A DNA stretch of 32,500 nucleotides, from the NCBI GenBank assembly GCA_963575745.1, contig CAUYUJ010019106.1, positions 104,524 to 137,023 of the forward strand, in the 5' to 3' direction. The notes beneath the pieces are model-generated. The model searched no databases. It had not been told where the DNA came from and saw only the letters and a list, made by a program, of their open reading frames with translations. Positions 29,620 through 32,500 of this stretch are shown here, piece by piece. The translations under genes were made by a program, and so were the position numbers. The stretch's first letter is position 1. Each line of letters starts with the position of its first letter. This DNA comes from Prorocentrum cordatum (Eukaryota > Sar > Dinophyceae > Prorocentrales > Prorocentraceae).

Positions 29620-29990
29620 CGCTCCCATCGCTGAGGGGGGGCGTCGAGTTCTTGGGGGCGGTTCGGGCCGTTGCGCGCCAGAGCCCCCGTCATCGGTACC
29701 CCTAGAAACAGGCGTCAACATGCCCCCCCCTCTTTCGCCGCCGTCGCACCGCTTCTAGGTGCTAGGTGGGGCGACGGGAATGTGAGTTCTCTTGCGCTCT
29801 GCGCGATGCTTGTGGCCATTTGGGCTCAGGCATTCGGCCGGATTTGAGCAATTCCCGCCCGCTGCCCCTGGCCATCGAGTTCCTGGGAGTGGCTCGGGCC
29901 CCTGCGCTACAGGGCCCCTGTTTCCGCCACCCGTAAGAAAACATCGACGTCGCCCCCCGTCGCGTGCCACCATCGCACCGCTTACAGTTT
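29620..29990. repeat. Diverged direct repeat pair (~140 bp each)
   Basis: 29640-29757 and 29870-29985 share the order gtcgagttcttggg / atcgagttcctggg, gttcgggcc / gctcgggcc, cagagccccc / cagggcccct, a cgtcaacatgccccc / cgacgtcgccccc stretch and ccgtcgcaccgctt / accatcgcaccgctt. The offset is about 230 bp. The copies are clearly related but substantially diverged. Confidence 0.6.
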
Positions 29991-30003
29991 TTTCGAGTGT
30001 GCG

Positions 30004-30106
30004 ACGATGCTGCTGATGATGATGATGACCACGATGATGATGATGATGACGATGAGGATTATGATGATGATTATGATGATGATGATGATGATGATGATGG
30101 TGAGGG

Positions 30107-30163
<57 letters not shown>

Positions 30164-30207
30164 GAATGATGATGATGACGATGACGTTGGTGGTGCTGAC
30201 GATGAGT
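30004..30207. repeat. (GAT)n microsatellite
   Basis: Mostly gat with gac, tat and gag interruptions, in the same orientation as the arrays at 28128 and 32201. Frames read poly-Asp or poly-Met only. Confidence 0.95.
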
Positions 30208-31002
30208 CAGGCGAGATGGCGCGACCACTGAAGTGAATCTCGGCGTTGTCTTGGAGCGAAACGGGGCAACCATCGCTGTTCTAATCCGCGCGGCCAGGAA
30301 GGGCGGTTGCCCTGGCGCCGCAGCGGATCGCCGGCAGACGAATGCGTTTCCAAGACCCTCCTCTTCTCGGGAGGCCCACTTAGCCCCAGCGGGGACCCCC
30401 CGGGCAAAGGCGCGGCCCGCGAGTCACGACCCCGACAGAGCCTTCCCCGGCCAAGTCCCCCCAATCAGTAGTCATGTATTTTGGCGACGCTGCCGACGAA
30501 TTTCGGGTAACCAGCTGAGTCGGCGATCGGTAGTCATTCGAATGGTCCAGTACATTCGTGTGTTCCGGTGACCACCGATGGGCGGGTTCGTTTTGTCGAC
30601 GTCTAAGGTTCAGACATGGCCGTTCACCGAGCGGCGGGCGTCGCGGGGCAAATGGGATGAGCTTTCGGCGCAGGACACCCTCAACCCAGGATTCTCAAGG
30701 TTCATCGGCAGCGTTTGCGCGTCCCACATTCCCCCTACTGCTCAACCGCGCCAGCTGCCTCGAACACAGGCACGGGGAAACAATCCCACCAGCCCTTTGG
30801 GCGTGAGTGGTTTAGGGAGCTCTCTCTGTTCTCAACCCCCCTTCTTCCCCTTCGGGGAGGGGTTTACCCCTCCCCCTACCCCCTACCCCTGGGCCTGGAG
30901 AAGGCGAGTCCTTTTCGACTCCTGGGAGGGCTAAAAAACGACACCCCTCACGAGGATTCTGGCCCCGACGGGGGGAGGCAGGAAAAACCTTCTCCTCTGC
31001 TT
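30208..31002. other. No gene recognised
   Basis: Plus frames are open in parts but resemble nothing known. A pyrimidine-rich run with repeated taccccct/tcccc lies near 30835-30890. Confidence 0.4.
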
Positions 31003-31164
31003 TGAAGCCAAAATCATTGATTTTATTACGGTTTTGGCCCCATTTTGGCCTTCTGAGGGGGCAGCGCTCATTCAAGCTTCCCCTCTTCCTTCAAGGCAAA
31101 ATCATTGATTTTACGAAGGTTTTGGGTTCATTTTGCCCTTCTGAGGGGGCAGCGCTCATTCAAG
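31003..31164. repeat. 97-bp tandem duplication
   Basis: The stretch from gccaaaatcattgatttta to gagggggcagcgctcattcaagc occurs at 31007-31077 and again at 31097-31166 with a few substitutions and one 3-bp indel. The copies are separated by about 20 bp, and the second leads directly into the array to its right. Confidence 0.85.
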
Positions 31165-31530
31165 CCCCCAAAGATGGCCCCAAGAGGTCCACAAGATGGC
31201 TCCAAAAGGTCCCAAGATGGCCCCCAAGAGGTCCCCAGGAGGCACCAAGAGGCCCCAAGATGGCCCACAGAGGGCCCCAGGAGGCCCCCAAGAGGCCTCC
31301 AAGAGGCCCCCAAAATGCCCCCAAGAGGCCCCCAAGAGGCCCCACGAGGCTCCCCCGAGGCACCCAAAACGCTCCTGGAAGCCCCTGGGGTCGCCAAGAG
31401 GCCCCCGAGACGCCCCAAACGGCCTCCAAGAGGCTCCCAAGAGGCCCGAAGAGGCTCCCCCAAGGCACCCAAGACGCTCCTAGAAGCCCCTGGGGCCGCC
31501 AAGAGGCCCCCAAGACGCCCCAAAAGGAGA
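31165..31530. repeat. CCCAAGAGG-type short-unit array
   Basis: Irregular 12-15-bp units of the form ccccaagaggc, with atggcc and acgcc variants, over about 365 bp. It is the reverse-complement motif family of 15060-15600. The reading frames give Pro/Arg/Lys-rich peptides with no domain. Confidence 0.8.
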
Positions 31531-31537
31531 CGAGGTG

Positions 31538-31965
31538 CCCGAACGCCTCACGCCACGAGGAGCCCGAACGACTCACACCAGGACGAGGGGCCCGAACGAC
31601 TCACACCACGAAGAGCCCGAACGACTCACACCAGAAGGAGGGGCCCGAACGACTCACACCAGGACGAGGCGCCCGAACGACTCACACCACGAGGAGCCCG
31701 AACGACTCACACCACGACGAGGGCCCCGAACGACTCACACCACGAGGAGCCCGAACGAGTCACACCAGGAGGAGGGGCCCGAACGACTCACACCAGGACG
31801 AGGGGCCCGAACAACTCACACCACGAGAAGCCCGAACGACTCACACCAGGACGAAGAGCCCGAACGACTCACACCACGAAGAGCCCGAACGACTCACACC
31901 AGGAAGAAGGGCCCGAACGACTCACACCAGGACGAGAAACCCCAAACGACTCAAACCACGAGGAG
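31538..31965. repeat. Array of 25- and 28-bp units with SLSLL higher-order order
   Basis: Sixteen units begin cccgaacgactcacacca. Short units (25 bp) end cgaggag or similar, and long ones (28 bp) end ggacgagggg or similar. The order is S L S L L, three times, plus a final 26-bp S-like unit, which gives exactly 428 bp. Both lengths are 1 modulo 3, so each plus-strand frame cycles through the same three peptides. Confidence 0.9.
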
Positions 31966-32200
31966 CGCTTTCTCTCCCTCCTCCTCCGCCTCGTCCTTCT
32001 CCCGCTCCCCCCACAAGGAGGATGTACAAGGAGGCGGGAGGAAGGAGGAACAGGGGAGATATGTGGGGCCAAGCGGACACACGCCTGAAAAACACGACTG
32101 TCGGCATGCTTCGCAAGAGTTGCTGTTGTGAGATGGGCTGGTGGGGATACGCGAAGCGTAAAGAATTTGCAACAGTAGTTGTGGTCATTTCCGTCGCCCG
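31966..32200. other. Short unique spacer
   Basis: Pyrimidine-rich at the start (ctccctcctcctccgcctcg). I see no gene or repeat array. Confidence 0.4.
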
Positions 32201-32408
32201 AATGATTATGAGGATGGTGGTGATGACGACGATGACGATGCCGATGATGATCGTGATGGCGATGTGGATATTGATTGTGGTGGTGCGGCTGATGATGATG
32301 ACGATGATGATGATGATGACGATGGTGATGATGATGATGATGACGATGATGATGATGTCGATGTCGTTGACGATGGTGACGATTATGGTGGTGGTGGTGA
32401 TGAGGTCG
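32201..32408. repeat. (GAT)n microsatellite with gac and ggt variants
   Basis: About 200 bp of gat/gac/ggt triplets in the same orientation as the arrays at 28128 and 30004. It is more interrupted than those two. Confidence 0.9.
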
Positions 32409-32500
32409 GTGAAGAACCAGCGAAAGCGGATAACGGAAATAACAGCAAAATGAAGGTGCGGAACAAAAGTTTGGAATGGCCGGCCAGGAATCTGTCAAAA
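32409..32500. other. Right edge, nothing recognised
   Basis: A 92-bp end of window with no identifiable feature. Confidence 0.4.

Noticed and set aside
31002-32453. A 483-codon plus-strand open frame
   Set aside because: It runs through four unrelated repeat types and a GAT array; openness is explained by repeat composition.

Overview
The window looks like nuclear DNA from a dinoflagellate, probably a high-GC genome of the Prorocentrum kind; the species is an inference. The main clues are a Ty1/copia polyprotein with the domain set usual in dinoflagellate elements, a non-LTR (LINE) polyprotein with RT, CCHC knuckle, RNase H and a C-terminal zinc-ribbon-like end, a secreted-type cysteine-rich tandem-repeat gene, and an exceptional load of mini- and microsatellites. 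There are no operons, ribosome binding sites or other bacterial signatures, and I recognise no rRNA, tRNA or CRISPR.

Layout. Positions 439-8679 hold one structurally complete Ty1/copia retrotransposon on the minus strand. It has two LTRs of 368/370 bp (TG...CA), a perfect 5-bp target-site duplication (ctctt), a primer-binding site next to the 5' LTR, and gag-PR-(lineage-specific region)-INT-RT-RNase H in order. The reading frame is broken by five frame changes and three in-frame stops. Positions 8.7-16.6 kb are gene-poor: a 200-bp foldback (9140-9340), a 0.9-kb array of 11-bp units, a 2.3-kb G-rich array of ~100-bp units with higher-order structure, degenerate CTTGGGGGC-type repeats, and a microsatellite block of GGA and A-M-K triplets.

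Positions 16.7-26.1 kb are a LINE graveyard. A minus-strand LINE 3' fragment (16.7-17.28 kb) abuts a long, 5'-truncated plus-strand LINE (17.29-21.17 kb). After a palindrome cluster comes a minus-strand LINE RT fragment (21.99-22.54 kb), and another minus-strand LINE 3' end lies at 25.4-26.08 kb. The three recognised LINE 3' ends are each followed by a TCC/pyrimidine-rich tract. Between the last two fragments, 23646-24825 carries the only gene-like locus that is not a transposon: a signal-peptide protein with seven near-identical 51-residue six-cysteine modules. Two single-base deletions in module 4 and a premature UGA in the linker after module 7 break it.

Positions 26.1-32.5 kb are again repeats: a four-copy ~84-bp repeat, three GAT/GGT arrays about 2 kb apart, a short exon-like open segment (28899-29219), a 97-bp tandem duplication, a CCCAAGAGG-type array, and a 428-bp array built exactly as (25-28-25-28-28)x3 plus one unit.

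No genes here work together as a pathway. The retroelement segments are parts of self-replicating polyproteins, now decayed. The most notable points are the cysteine-module locus, the precise higher-order architecture of two satellite arrays, the palindrome cluster and the shared pyrimidine context of the LINE 3' ends.
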